Below, one piece after another: positions 26,168 to 35,081 of a DNA stretch of 64,000 bases. This DNA is from Larkinella knui (GTDB lineage Bacteria > Bacteroidota > Bacteroidia > Cytophagales > Spirosomataceae). The notes under the pieces were generated by a model that saw only the letters and a program-made list of their open reading frames with translations, made no database searches and was not told the origin of the DNA. The translations under genes were made by a program, and so were the position numbers. The stretch lies in the NCBI RefSeq assembly GCF_003858645.1, contig NZ_RQJP01000001.1, positions 1,178,001-1,242,000 of the forward strand, written 5' to 3'. Every line of letters starts with the position of its first letter. Within the stretch, counting starts at the first letter, position 1.

Positions 26168-27310
26168 ATGCAGCATTACGACTTTGCAATTGTTGGAGCC
26201 GGATACGCCGGTAGCGTGTTGGCCGAACGGTTGGCCAGCCAGTCCGGAAAGAAAGTTCTGGTAATTGATAAACGCCCCCACATTGGCGGAAACGCGTATG
26301 ATTACTACAATGAAGACGGTATTTTAATCCATCTGTACGGCCCCCATATTTTTCATACCAATTCGCCGGAAGTATTTGGCTATCTATCTAATTTTACGGA
26401 ATGGCGGCCTTATGAACACCGGGTACTGGCGTCGGTCGAAGGGCAGTTACTACCCATCCCGATTAATCTGGATACCGTCAATAAACTGTACGGGAAAAAC
26501 TTTACATCGGAAGAACTCAGTGACTATTTCAAGACCGTAGGAGAACCGGTTGCTGAAATAAAAACCTCTGAAGATGTGGTGGTTAGCCAGGTTGGCCGTG
26601 ATCTTTACGAGAAGTTTTTTAAGTATTATACCAAAAAGCAGTGGGGCGTTTACCCCTCGGAATTAGACAAATCCGTTACCTCCCGAATTCCGACCCGGAC
26701 CAATCAGGACGACCGGTATTTCTCGGATGAATTTCAGTCGATGCCCTTGCACGGGTTTACGAAGATGTTCGAGAAAATGGTCGATCATCCGAATATTACG
26801 TTGATGCTGGGGACGGATTTTAAAGATGTAAAAGACAGTTTGTCATACGATCAGCTGATTTATACTGGTCCGGTCGACGAATATTTTGACCACTGTTTTG
26901 GTAAACTGCCGTATCGGTCCCTGCATTTTGAGCACAAAACCTTGAACGAAGAGTGGCATCAGCCGGTGGCCGTTGTCAATTATCCCAATGACAATGCGTA
27001 TACCCGGGTGACGGAATACAAGCATTTGACGGGGCAGGAACATCCGACCAAAACCAGTATCACCTTCGAATATCCACAAGCGGAGGGCGATCCTTATTAC
27101 CCCGTTCCGATGCCGGAAAATGCCGAATTGTACCGGAAATACAAGCAACTGGCCGATCAACAACAAAATGTATACTTTGTTGGCCGACTAGGAACCTACC
27201 GCTATTACAACATGGATCAGGTGGTGGCCCAGGCATTGACACTGTATAAAAAACTGGTTGGCGCTGATTCGCTGGCGGATGTAGCTGCGGGCAAAGTGCC
27301 AAGCAAATAA
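26168..27310 (+). CDS. glf: UDP-galactopyranose mutase
   Basis: Glf interconverts UDP-galactopyranose and UDP-galactofuranose, supplying Galf for surface polysaccharides. The 380-residue flavoprotein has the FAD-binding start FAIVGAGYAGSVLAERLA. The motifs DKRPHIGGNAYDYY, GPHIFHTNSPEVF and KYYTKKQWG follow. Near the C-terminus, VYFVGRLGTYRYYNMDQVVAQAL is the conserved flavin and substrate strand. It is followed by a long hairpin and then a Wzi-type outer-membrane gene, so this small region probably serves polysaccharide production or attachment. Confidence 0.97.
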   Translation: MQHYDFAIVGAGYAGSVLAERLASQSGKKVLVIDKRPHIGGNAYDYYNEDGILIHLYGPHIFHTNSPEVFGYLSNFTEWRPYEHRVLASVEGQLLPIPINLDTVNKLYGKNFTSEELSDYFKTVGEPVAEIKTSEDVVVSQVGRDLYEKFFKYYTKKQWGVYPSELDKSVTSRIPTRTNQDDRYFSDEFQSMPLHGFTKMFEKMVDHPNITLMLGTDFKDVKDSLSYDQLIYTGPVDEYFDHCFGKLPYRSLHFEHKTLNEEWHQPVAVVNYPNDNAYTRVTEYKHLTGQEHPTKTSITFEYPQAEGDPYYPVPMPENAELYRKYKQLADQQQNVYFVGRLGTYRYYNMDQVVAQALTLYKKLVGADSLADVAAGKVPSK

Positions 27311-27323
27311 AAAGAGTTGTTCC

Positions 27324-27390
27324 AATAGCCGTTTCCGGTTTTGTACAAATCCTGGTTGATCAGATCTGTACAAAACCGGAAACGGCTATT
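27324..27390. terminator. Long perfect hairpin after glf (terminator-like)
   Basis: The arms at 27324-27347 and 27367-27390 are perfect 24-base inverted repeats with a 19-base loop. Only a short T-rich run follows (TTCTGCTTTATT). It may terminate glf transcription. The stem is longer than most intrinsic terminators and the loop is large. Confidence 0.65.
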
Positions 27391-27485
27391 TCTGCTTTAT
27401 TGAAAATTCAGTGTAGAATTAATTACTTCTTACCGCATACGTCGTCTAAACTACATCGGATGATTTATAGTTGACGCGATGCGGT

Positions 27486-29009
27486 ATGAGGATACGTTTG
27501 CTGGTAGGATTCTACTTTTTTGTTTGTTTGCTCCCGGTTTTTGGACAGGATTCTACGCACACAGAAACCGTTGACAGGAAATCATCCATTCACATCTTCG
27601 CGGAACTGGGTCTGTCGGGCAGCACCGCCAAACGAACGCCTTTCTGGCTGCGGACCAACCAATACGGTATTTTTCCCAACACATCGCCATTCCTGATGGC
27701 ACGCGCCGGAATCAGTGCCGATTATGCCAGGAAACACCGGCGAATCGCCTGGGGTTACGGTCTGGAATGGGTTGGGAATATCGCATCAAAATCCGCATTT
27801 CTACTTCCCGAAGGCTACGGAAAAGTAAAATTCCGGGGTCTTGAACTGCTGGCGGGTCGGCGTCGGGAAACGATTGGGCTCGCCGACTCGACCCACGTGG
27901 GATCAGGTTCGTATAGCTGGTCGGGAAATGCGCTACCGATGCCCAAAATCCAGCTTTCACTGGCCGATTATACACCCATCGGTTTTACAAAGGGACTCAT
28001 TGCCTTTCGCGGATTGTTTGCCCACGGATGGTTCGGTAACAAAGGTCCGGTCACGCATTCTTATTTGCATCAGAAGGCCTTGTATGGGCGTCTGGGCAAA
28101 CCCAACTGGCCGATTCGGTTGTACGGCGGATTCAATCACCAGGTGCAGTGGGCCGGTCGGAGTGAGGTTATTACCGGGGATGATGTAATTAAGAACGGCC
28201 GCTTTCCAAGCGGTTTTAAAAATTATATCAATGCGATAACCGGCTTGTCACTGGCCGCAAAAGGGAACGCAATCGACACGACGGAATACAGCAAAAACGA
28301 CCGGGGAAATCGGGTTGGCAATCACCTGGGGACGGTGGACGTCGGTTTTGAAATACTGAATAAATCATTTACCCTGCTTTTTTATCGCCAGAGTATTTAT
28401 GAAGATGGTTCACTTTATTATTTAACCAATATCGCCGACGGGTTGAATGGCGTGCGTTTTCGGAATACAAAACCGGCTACCCAACGATGGCGCATTCAAA
28501 CGGCCGTAGCGGAGTTTTTGTTTACCAAAAGTCAGGGTGGTTCTACTTTTAGTTACCTGAACAAGGAACGCGGATCGGATAATTATTTTAATCACGGGCA
28601 ATACATCGATGGTTGGTCGTATGTAGGCCGAACGATTGGTACGCCTTTCATTCCCCCTGCGAACGATACAAACCCCACGCTACCGCGCTCCTACACCGAT
28701 CAGCTGGTGATATTTTCCAACAATAACCGCGTACGAGTCCTGCACCTGGGGGTAGAAGGCCGCTGTAATGAGGTCTATGTTTTTCAACTGAAATGCTCCT
28801 GGAGTGAAAACTATGGAACGTATAACAAACCGTTTCCTGAAAGAATCCGTCAGTTTTCATCACTCCTGATGGTGGGCTTTCCGGTGTCTTTTCTGCAGGG
28901 CATGCAGGCAACGGTTTCGTTTGCGGACGATCAGGGCAGACTGTATTCGAACAGTTCGGGCTTTTACCTCAGTTTACGGAAAAACTGGGGTGATAAATCG
29001 ACGCATTGA
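27486..29009 (+). CDS. Capsule assembly Wzi-like outer-membrane protein
   Basis: The protein of about 507 residues has a signal peptide (LLVGFYFFVCLLPVFGQ) and many amphipathic beta strands, fitting an outer-membrane barrel. Features shared with Bacteroidota Wzi homologues include RTPFWLRTNQYGIFP near the N-terminus, GLELLAGRRRETIGL, LPMPKIQLSLADYTPI and HQKALYGRLG. In enterobacteria Wzi is a lectin-like barrel that anchors capsule. The same role here is inferred, and the Galf-supplying enzyme lies just upstream. ATG at 27486 is preferred over an in-frame TTG at 27471. Confidence 0.85.
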   Translation: MRIRLLVGFYFFVCLLPVFGQDSTHTETVDRKSSIHIFAELGLSGSTAKRTPFWLRTNQYGIFPNTSPFLMARAGISADYARKHRRIAWGYGLEWVGNIASKSAFLLPEGYGKVKFRGLELLAGRRRETIGLADSTHVGSGSYSWSGNALPMPKIQLSLADYTPIGFTKGLIAFRGLFAHGWFGNKGPVTHSYLHQKALYGRLGKPNWPIRLYGGFNHQVQWAGRSEVITGDDVIKNGRFPSGFKNYINAITGLSLAAKGNAIDTTEYSKNDRGNRVGNHLGTVDVGFEILNKSFTLLFYRQSIYEDGSLYYLTNIADGLNGVRFRNTKPATQRWRIQTAVAEFLFTKSQGGSTFSYLNKERGSDNYFNHGQYIDGWSYVGRTIGTPFIPPANDTNPTLPRSYTDQLVIFSNNNRVRVLHLGVEGRCNEVYVFQLKCSWSENYGTYNKPFPERIRQFSSLLMVGFPVSFLQGMQATVSFADDQGRLYSNSSGFYLSLRKNWGDKSTH

Positions 29010-29023
29010 GTTGTAAAAGCGGT

Positions 29024-29317
29024 CTAATCCCGAATAAGTGCCTGCAGATCGATCTGATCCAGATACCGCTCAAACGGGTATTGGCTCCTCGATTTGCGTC
29101 GGTTTTGAGTATGAAGTGAAAACAGATGCAGGAGCTCATGATTGCCTTCGTAGTACGTACTCTCACCGAAATAAGCTTCAACAAAAAAATCGCCGACAAG
29201 ATAGAGGCTAACCGTGAACGGGGGCGAAGGCCGATTCAACAAATGCTGACCATGACGCCAGAGCAAATCGGCCTTTTTCGGCAGAGGAAGCTGATTATAT
29301 TCAATTTGAGTTAACAT
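29024..29317 (-). CDS. Small hypothetical protein (97 residues)
   Basis: The frame starts MLTQIEYNQLPLPKKADLLW and contains SLYLVGDFFVEAYFGES, then a charged His/Arg-rich C-terminus ending YLDQIDLQALIRD. It looks like a folded soluble protein with no signal. I recall similar short proteins in Spirosoma-like genomes but no function. It converges closely on the Wzi-type gene (14 bp). Confidence 0.65.
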   Translation of the reverse strand: MLTQIEYNQLPLPKKADLLWRHGQHLLNRPSPPFTVSLYLVGDFFVEAYFGESTYYEGNHELLHLFSLHTQNRRKSRSQYPFERYLDQIDLQALIRD

Positions 29318-29498
29318 AAGCTGCAGTGAAATTTAGGTTCGTTTGGTAGTATAACAATGCAGTTTACGTTTCCGCTTTATAAAAATAAGCTGGTTAGGGC
29401 AATTAAACTCCCAAAGTTAGTAAGCGGTATTATTTGTTTAAATAACGACTAGCTGGCTGATTATTAGTTAATTAAAAAAAAGAATCAGTAACATTTCA

Positions 29499-30329
29499 TT
29501 ACTCGACCGGGGTATCTTTTCCGCCTTCCCGCTTCCTGACTTTGTTTAGTTCCATTAAGTATTGCTGTAGTTTTTCTTCCAGTTCGCCAGATGAAATATT
29601 GGGGTATAATTCACCATCGATCGCTAATGAAATGCGACCGGTTTCTTCCGATATGGCAATGGATGCGGCATCGGTGACTTCGCTAATGCCGATGGCGGCC
29701 CGGTGTCGAAAACCGGTGGATGTCAGGATTTCGTCGTTTTCAGAAATGGGCAAAATACACCGTGCGGCCCGGATGCGGTCTTCGGAAATAATGACGGCTC
29801 CGTCGCGCAAGGGGCTATACTGCCCGGCGATAGAAAGGAGCAACCGCTTGGAAATCAGAGCATCCAGACGGTCGCCCGATTGAATAAATTTCTCCAGATC
29901 ATCATTTTTAGCAATAACGATCAAACCGCCGGTAAACTCGGACGACATGGATTTGCAGGCGTCGATAATTGGCTTCAGGGGCGTAGTTGGTTCTGTGGCA
30001 GAAGGCTGACGGAACCAGCGCATCACAAACCGGCTGTTGGCAATGTTGGTCGATTTTCCGATAATCAACAGAAATCGTCGGATTTCCTGTTGAAAAATGA
30101 TGATCAATGCCAGCGCACCGACGCTGATGAAGTAGCCCAACAGTGTGGTCAGCAACTCCAGCCCAATGGCTTTTGCCACCAGATATAGCAAATAAACCAG
30201 CAAATAGCCGAGAAATATCCGGCTGGCGATGGTGCCTTTTACCAGAAAATAGATCTGATACAGCAGAAAGGCCAGCAGAAGTACGTCCAGCACATCGAAC
30301 CATTCAATATCGAGAAAACCAATTTTCAT
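29499..30329 (-). CDS. cdaA: Diadenylate cyclase, CdaA type
   Basis: The enzyme joins two ATP into cyclic di-AMP. From the ATG at 30329 (MKIGFLDIEWFD) the protein has about 276 residues. Three N-terminal transmembrane segments (residues 10-95) are followed by a DisA_N catalytic domain. Its motifs are SPLRDGAVIISEDRIRAARC (DGA) and TGFRHRAAIGISEVTDA (RHR). The residue before DGA is Arg where many CdaA proteins have His. An in-frame start at 30431 is possible but adds a poor leader. The gene follows folP, with a 40 bp gap, and the pair is probably cotranscribed. Confidence 0.93.
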   Translation of the reverse strand: MKIGFLDIEWFDVLDVLLLAFLLYQIYFLVKGTIASRIFLGYLLVYLLYLVAKAIGLELLTTLLGYFISVGALALIIIFQQEIRRFLLIIGKSTNIANSRFVMRWFRQPSATEPTTPLKPIIDACKSMSSEFTGGLIVIAKNDDLEKFIQSGDRLDALISKRLLLSIAGQYSPLRDGAVIISEDRIRAARCILPISENDEILTSTGFRHRAAIGISEVTDAASIAISEETGRISLAIDGELYPNISSGELEEKLQQYLMELNKVRKREGGKDTPVE

Positions 30330-30369
30330 ATCAAAATTCAACTTTTTAGTGGGTTCAGGGAATCCGGTT

Positions 30370-31218
30370 TTAAGCAACAGGTTGACAACTTGCCACCAGT
30401 TTGATGGCTTCCACGGCTTCGCGTACGTCATGAACCCGTAAAATGTCCGCCCCTTTTGTCAGGGCTATCGTATTCAATACCGTCGTTCCATTTAAAGCGT
30501 CTTCGGGTCGGATCGCCAGCGTTCGCCAAATCGTTGACTTGCGTGACAGCCCCACCAGCAGCGGAGCGTCGAACGTCTGGAAGGCTTCCAGCTGGTTCAA
30601 CACCTGAAAGTTCTGTGGTGGCGTTTTCGCAAATCCAAACCCCGGGTCGATCACCACATCGGTTTGGCCCAGGGCCCGCAACCGGGCCAGTTGTTGCTGG
30701 ATTTCGAAAAGAATATCGGGCACCAGGTCGTTGTAACTGGTAAACTGGGTCATGGTTTGCGGAGTGCCTCGCATGTGCATCAGTATATACGGAACCCCCA
30801 ACCGGGCAACGGTTTCGAACATCATGGCATCGAGGGTTCCCCCCGAAACGTCGTTGATCAATACCGCACCGGCTTCAACGGCCTGCCGGGCCACCGCTGC
30901 CCGGAAGGTATCGACCGACAGCCACAGATCCGGAAACGTACGTCCAAGGGCTTCAAGAATCGGCAAAACCCGGTCCGATTCTTCTTCCGCGCTAATATCG
31001 ACTGCTCCGGGACGCGTTGAGTAACCGCCGATGTCGAGCAGCGAAGCGCCTTCCGAACGCATGCTTGCAGCCCGCTCAATGGCCTGATCGACAGACAGTA
31101 TGCGGCTGTCAGCATAAAACGAATCCGCATTCACGTTCAGTATTCCCATCACCACCGGCGTGGTCAGGTCCAGAACATTTCCCCGTAGATTGAGCGTTTT
31201 TTTCTTAACTTTCGGCAT
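30370..31218 (-). CDS. folP: Dihydropteroate synthase
   Basis: FolP condenses p-aminobenzoate with hydroxymethyl-dihydropterin diphosphate, a step of folate synthesis and the sulfonamide target. The 282-residue TIM barrel has VVMGILNVNADSFY, the DIGGYSTRPGA loop, LSVDTFRAAVARQAV, INDVSGG, ILMHMRGTPQTM, IDPGFGFAKT and LLVGLSRKS. All substrate motifs are intact. It lies upstream of cdaA on the same strand. pabB, which makes the precursor, is at 13.7-15.0 kb but not linked. Confidence 0.96.
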   Translation of the reverse strand: MPKVKKKTLNLRGNVLDLTTPVVMGILNVNADSFYADSRILSVDQAIERAASMRSEGASLLDIGGYSTRPGAVDISAEEESDRVLPILEALGRTFPDLWLSVDTFRAAVARQAVEAGAVLINDVSGGTLDAMMFETVARLGVPYILMHMRGTPQTMTQFTSYNDLVPDILFEIQQQLARLRALGQTDVVIDPGFGFAKTPPQNFQVLNQLEAFQTFDAPLLVGLSRKSTIWRTLAIRPEDALNGTTVLNTIALTKGADILRVHDVREAVEAIKLVASCQPVA

Positions 31219-31319
31219 GAAATTAGTGGGTAGTCATTGGTTCTCTTTCTGCGGTCAAAAGTCAAAGGGCGGCAGAAAACGAATGGCTACTGAAGATTGA
31301 CAACTGAAGATTCCAACGT

Positions 31320-31877
31320 ATGTTGCAAACCGAAGCTCAATATCGGCAAGTCATTCAACTCTGCAAAGAGGTTTTCCAGAAAAAGAATAAAGACTACGGT
31401 ACGGCCTGGCGCATTCTGCGGCTGCCCTCGATCACGGACCAGATCTACATTAAAGCGCAACGCATTCGTACGTTACAGGAACTCAAAACGCAGCGCATCG
31501 AAGAGGGCGTAATCCCGGAATTCATGGGCATTATCAACTACTGCGTCATGGCGTTGATACAACTGGAGCTGGCGGATAACGACCAGATGGACATTCCGGT
31601 GGACGAATTGACGCAACTGTATGACCGGCAGGTAAGTAACGTAATGACCCTGCTGTTTGCCAAAAACCACGATTATGGCGAAGCATGGCGGGAAATGCGG
31701 GTCAGTTCGATGACTGACATTATCCTGATGAAATTGCTTCGTACGAAGCAGATTGAGGATAATCAGGGCAAAACGCTGATCTCCGAAGGCGTCGATGCCA
31801 ACTACATGGATATGATCAATTATGCGGTATTCTGTTTAATAAAACTAGGCGTCGTAGCAACCTCTGTACCTGAATGA
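31320..31877 (+). CDS. DUF1599 protein with internal duplication
   Basis: The 185-residue protein consists of two copies of the same domain. The first has KNKDYGTAWRILRLPSITDQIY followed by a helix and GIINYCVMALIQLEL. The second has KNHDYGEAWREMRVSSMTDIIL followed by DMINYAVFCLIKLGV. The KxxDYGxAWR signature is conserved in both. The family is frequent in Bacteroidota. A link to nucleotide modification has been suggested for DUF1599 elsewhere, but no activity can be assigned here. Its stop overlaps the start of the next gene by four bases, so they are coupled. Confidence 0.88.
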   Translation: MLQTEAQYRQVIQLCKEVFQKKNKDYGTAWRILRLPSITDQIYIKAQRIRTLQELKTQRIEEGVIPEFMGIINYCVMALIQLELADNDQMDIPVDELTQLYDRQVSNVMTLLFAKNHDYGEAWREMRVSSMTDIILMKLLRTKQIEDNQGKTLISEGVDANYMDMINYAVFCLIKLGVVATSVPE

Positions 31878-33022
31878 ATAGTAGTAAAACCCGTGCCGTT
31901 GCCGTCCCCAAAGTGGCAACCTGGCAGCGCGTCATGGCGCAAATCGCCCGTTTTATCGTGGGGATGATTTTTATTTTTTCGGGATTGATCAAGATCAATG
32001 ACCCCGTTGGCACCCAGATTAAACTCACCGAATATTTTGAAGTCTTTGCGCTCGATGTGCCGTCGATGGCGGGTTTTTTCCACGGTCTGATTCCGTTCAC
32101 GCTGATTCTGTCGGTATTTTTCTGCGCAGCCGAAGTGGTGTTGGGCGTTGCCCTGCTACTGTCGTACCGAATCCGGTTTACCGCCTGGGTATTGCTGGCG
32201 CTGATCGTCTTTTTTACATTTTTGACGTTCTATTCGGCCTATTTCAATAAAGTGACGGATTGCGGGTGTTTTGGCGATGCGATCAAGCTCAAACCGTGGA
32301 CTTCGTTCAGTAAAGATATCTTTTTGCTGGTGCTGATTCTGGTCATCATCTGGCAGCGTAACGTATTTCGCAATACCCGTACCGGTTTTCTGGTCGGTAT
32401 GGCCACGGTCCTCTCAATCGGCATTGGCGTCTACGCCATTCAGCACCTTCCACCGCTTGATTTATTGCCGTATGCGGTTGGGAAAAGTATTCCTACCCAA
32501 ATGCAACCGTCTGAGCCTTTGCGGTTTTCCTATAAAATGGAGAAAGACGGAAAGGACGTTGAGTTTGAAAAATACCCGACTGATACGACCTACAAGTTCA
32601 AGGAAATGATCCTGCTCAATGAGTCGGCCAAACCCAAAATTACGGATTATCGCGTCTGGAACGATGAAGGAGACTTCACCCAGTCTACGTTTGAAGGCAA
32701 TAAACTGATGCTTATTATCCGGGATCTGGAAGATCTGAGCATTGGCGATATGCCGGCCATCCGGAAATTGATGAAAGGGGTGGAGTCCAAAAACATCATG
32801 CCGATGATTCTGACGTCGGTGAGCGATAAAGAAATCAATGATTTTCGCCATGAATACCAGCTTTCTATTCCGGTGTACAAGGCCGATGCCACGGTGCTGA
32901 AAACCATTGTTCGCTCCAATCCCGGCTTGTGGCTGGTTAGTGGCGGTGTTGTGAAAGGCAAGTGGCACCATACCGATACGCCAACTCCGGAGGAAGCCGT
33001 GGCTTTGGTGGCTGCGAAATAA
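31874..33022 (+). CDS. DoxX/MauE-like membrane protein of the BT_3928 family
   Basis: The 382-residue protein has an N-terminal four-to-five-helix DoxX/MauE-like membrane domain (residues about 15-190). It includes GMIFIFSGLIKINDPVGTQ and the Cys motif VTDCGCFGDAIKL after the third helix. The C-terminal part, about 240-382, resembles a thioredoxin-like fold (KLMLIIRDLEDLS, IPVYKADATVLKTIVRSNPG, WLVSGGVVKGKWHH), but without a CXXC pair. The role may be in redox transfer across the membrane. The start overlaps the DUF1599 stop. Confidence 0.83.
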   Translation: MNSSKTRAVAVPKVATWQRVMAQIARFIVGMIFIFSGLIKINDPVGTQIKLTEYFEVFALDVPSMAGFFHGLIPFTLILSVFFCAAEVVLGVALLLSYRIRFTAWVLLALIVFFTFLTFYSAYFNKVTDCGCFGDAIKLKPWTSFSKDIFLLVLILVIIWQRNVFRNTRTGFLVGMATVLSIGIGVYAIQHLPPLDLLPYAVGKSIPTQMQPSEPLRFSYKMEKDGKDVEFEKYPTDTTYKFKEMILLNESAKPKITDYRVWNDEGDFTQSTFEGNKLMLIIRDLEDLSIGDMPAIRKLMKGVESKNIMPMILTSVSDKEINDFRHEYQLSIPVYKADATVLKTIVRSNPGLWLVSGGVVKGKWHHTDTPTPEEAVALVAAK

Positions 33023-33047
33023 GTGATTGTTTATCAAGGCATAGTGA

Positions 33048-33557
33048 ATGAAAAATATTTTTTTGGTAGGAATGCCGTCTTCGGGAAAAAGCACGCTCGG
33101 AAAACGGCTGGCCCGGCATCTGGCCTACCGGTTTGTGGATACCGATAAACTCATCATTCGTGAAGAAGGAGGGCGCAGTATCAATGCTATATTCAAGACC
33201 GACGGCGAGCCCTATTTTCGGGAAGTCGAAAGCCGGGTTTTGCATACGATTCAGCCCAATAGTCAACTGGTGATTGCCACGGGGGGCGGAATGCCGTGCT
33301 TCCACGATAATATGGCGTACATCAAAACGGCCGGATTGAGCATTTTTCTGGACGTTTCACCCGAACAACTGCTCGAGCGGATGTTGCGTCACAACCAGAA
33401 CGACCGCCCGCTTTTCAATCGGCAAGACCCCACTTTACTGGAAAACCTGCGTCAGAAATACAACGACCGTCGTTTTTTTTATACCCAGGCCGATTTGATC
33501 ATTCCCGGAGAAACCGCTGTCGAAGAACTTAGTAAGCAACTGGAAGCGTATTTATAA
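33048..33557 (+). CDS. aroK: Shikimate kinase
   Basis: AroK phosphorylates shikimate with ATP in the chorismate pathway. The 169-residue P-loop protein has GMPSSGKSTLGKRLA (Walker A), the shikimate-binding FVDTDKLI and FREVESRVL, the GGG glycine triplet in VIATGGGMP, and the lid with RPLF. It is 26 bp after the DoxX-like gene and likely part of the same transcript. Chorismate made through this path feeds PabB, also encoded in the window. Confidence 0.95.
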   Translation: MKNIFLVGMPSSGKSTLGKRLARHLAYRFVDTDKLIIREEGGRSINAIFKTDGEPYFREVESRVLHTIQPNSQLVIATGGGMPCFHDNMAYIKTAGLSIFLDVSPEQLLERMLRHNQNDRPLFNRQDPTLLENLRQKYNDRRFFYTQADLIIPGETAVEELSKQLEAYL

Positions 33558-33689
33558 CGAATGCGGAATTAGAGCATTTAAATAAACTTTTCCGTGTTCC
33601 GGAACCATTTAAAAGAATCATTATGTATTCAATACAGTTTGCTTTCCCCAAATGCTGTATTAAAAAGGTGAATTGCGCCGAATACCTAT

Positions 33690-35042
33690 ATGATCGTAGC
33701 GAAAAAGTACCTGGTTGCCTGTCTGATTTGTTTTTGGCCTTTTTTGTCATATTCGCAACAGTCTACTGATTCTACTCTTCAACAGGCTACCTTGGAAAGT
33801 TGCGTGCAGTATGCGCTTCAACATCAGCCGGTTATTAAACAATCCGAAATCGATCAGCAGATTGCTGAGCGCACCATTCGAAGTGCTTTGTCGAGTTGGT
33901 TGCCCCAGATTTCCGGGGCCTACAACTTGCAGCGGTACCTCAAGCAACCCGTTTCGCTCTTCCCGAATTTTAGCAATTTAACGTCGCCCGAGCGTATTCC
34001 GGTGACAACCGGGGTTGCCAATTTGTCGAACATCCAGTTTTCACTCACCCAGAATTTATTCAACCGGGATGTGCTCCTGGCCAGCCGTACGGCCGACACC
34101 TACCGCTTACAGGCCCGCCAGAACCTGGTTACGAATCAGATCGACGTGACGGTGAATGTCAGCAAAGCATTTTATGACCTGATTTTGACCCAAAAACAAG
34201 TCGATATTCTGGATAGCGATATTGCCCGATTAGAACGGAGTTTACAGGATGCGACCAACCAGTATAAAAGCGGTTTGGTCGACCGTACGGACTACAAACG
34301 GGCGGCCATCGCTTTGAACAATTCGCGGGCGCAACGCAAACAGGCTCAGGAACAGATTGGTGGTAAAGCGCAGTTACTCAAGCAATTGATGGGGTATCCG
34401 CCCAATGGTGACCTGAAATTGACCTACGATACGCTGCAACTCGCCAACGAAGTCTACATCGATACGACGCAACTCATTCGACCCGAAAGCCGGATTGAAT
34501 TTCAGCTGCTCCGCACGCAGCAGGAGCTTTTAAAAGCCAACGTACTCTATAACCGGTGGGCTTATTTGCCGACGGTTTCGGCATCGGCCAATTACAATTT
34601 TGTCTTTCAAAACAGCGAATTTGCCAAATTATACAGTCGAAATTTTCCCAACTCCCTGGTTGGGCTGACCATTGCCTTACCAATTTATCAGGGGGGCCGG
34701 CGCGTGCAGGAATCCCGGATTGCCGAACTCCGGCTTCAACGGTCACAATGGGATTTAACCAATCTTTCGAATACCGTCAACACCGAATACCGGCAGGCCA
34801 TGGCTAACTACAAAGGCAACCTGGCGACCTACCGCGCCTTGCAGGAGAATCTTGATCTGGCAACCGATGTATATCGGGTTATCCAACTGCAATACCGCTC
34901 CGGCGTACGGGCCTATCTGGATGTCATCATCGCCCAAAACGATCTTCGCACCACGCAGTTGACCTATTTCAATGCTTTATATCAGGTTTTAGTCAGTAAA
35001 CTGGATGTTCAACGGGCGTTGGGCACGGTGCAGAATTACTAA
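33690..35042 (+). CDS. TolC-family outer-membrane efflux protein
   Basis: This is the outer-membrane channel of a tripartite efflux pump, 450 residues with a Sec signal (FWPFLSYSQQ). It carries the internal duplication of the TolC fold. Long coiled-coil helices are seen in DVTVNVSKAFYDLILTQKQV and YRQAMANYKGNLATYRAL, with the conserved LTIALPIYQGGRR turn and YRSGVRAYLDVIIAQNDLRT near the end. The adaptor gene follows after 39 bp and the permease after that, giving the order outer-membrane protein, adaptor, permease. Confidence 0.93.
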   Translation: MIVAKKYLVACLICFWPFLSYSQQSTDSTLQQATLESCVQYALQHQPVIKQSEIDQQIAERTIRSALSSWLPQISGAYNLQRYLKQPVSLFPNFSNLTSPERIPVTTGVANLSNIQFSLTQNLFNRDVLLASRTADTYRLQARQNLVTNQIDVTVNVSKAFYDLILTQKQVDILDSDIARLERSLQDATNQYKSGLVDRTDYKRAAIALNNSRAQRKQAQEQIGGKAQLLKQLMGYPPNGDLKLTYDTLQLANEVYIDTTQLIRPESRIEFQLLRTQQELLKANVLYNRWAYLPTVSASANYNFVFQNSEFAKLYSRNFPNSLVGLTIALPIYQGGRRVQESRIAELRLQRSQWDLTNLSNTVNTEYRQAMANYKGNLATYRALQENLDLATDVYRVIQLQYRSGVRAYLDVIIAQNDLRTTQLTYFNALYQVLVSKLDVQRALGTVQNY

Positions 35043-35081
35043 AAAACGAATCAGAAAATTCAATATTTATTGATCACACGA

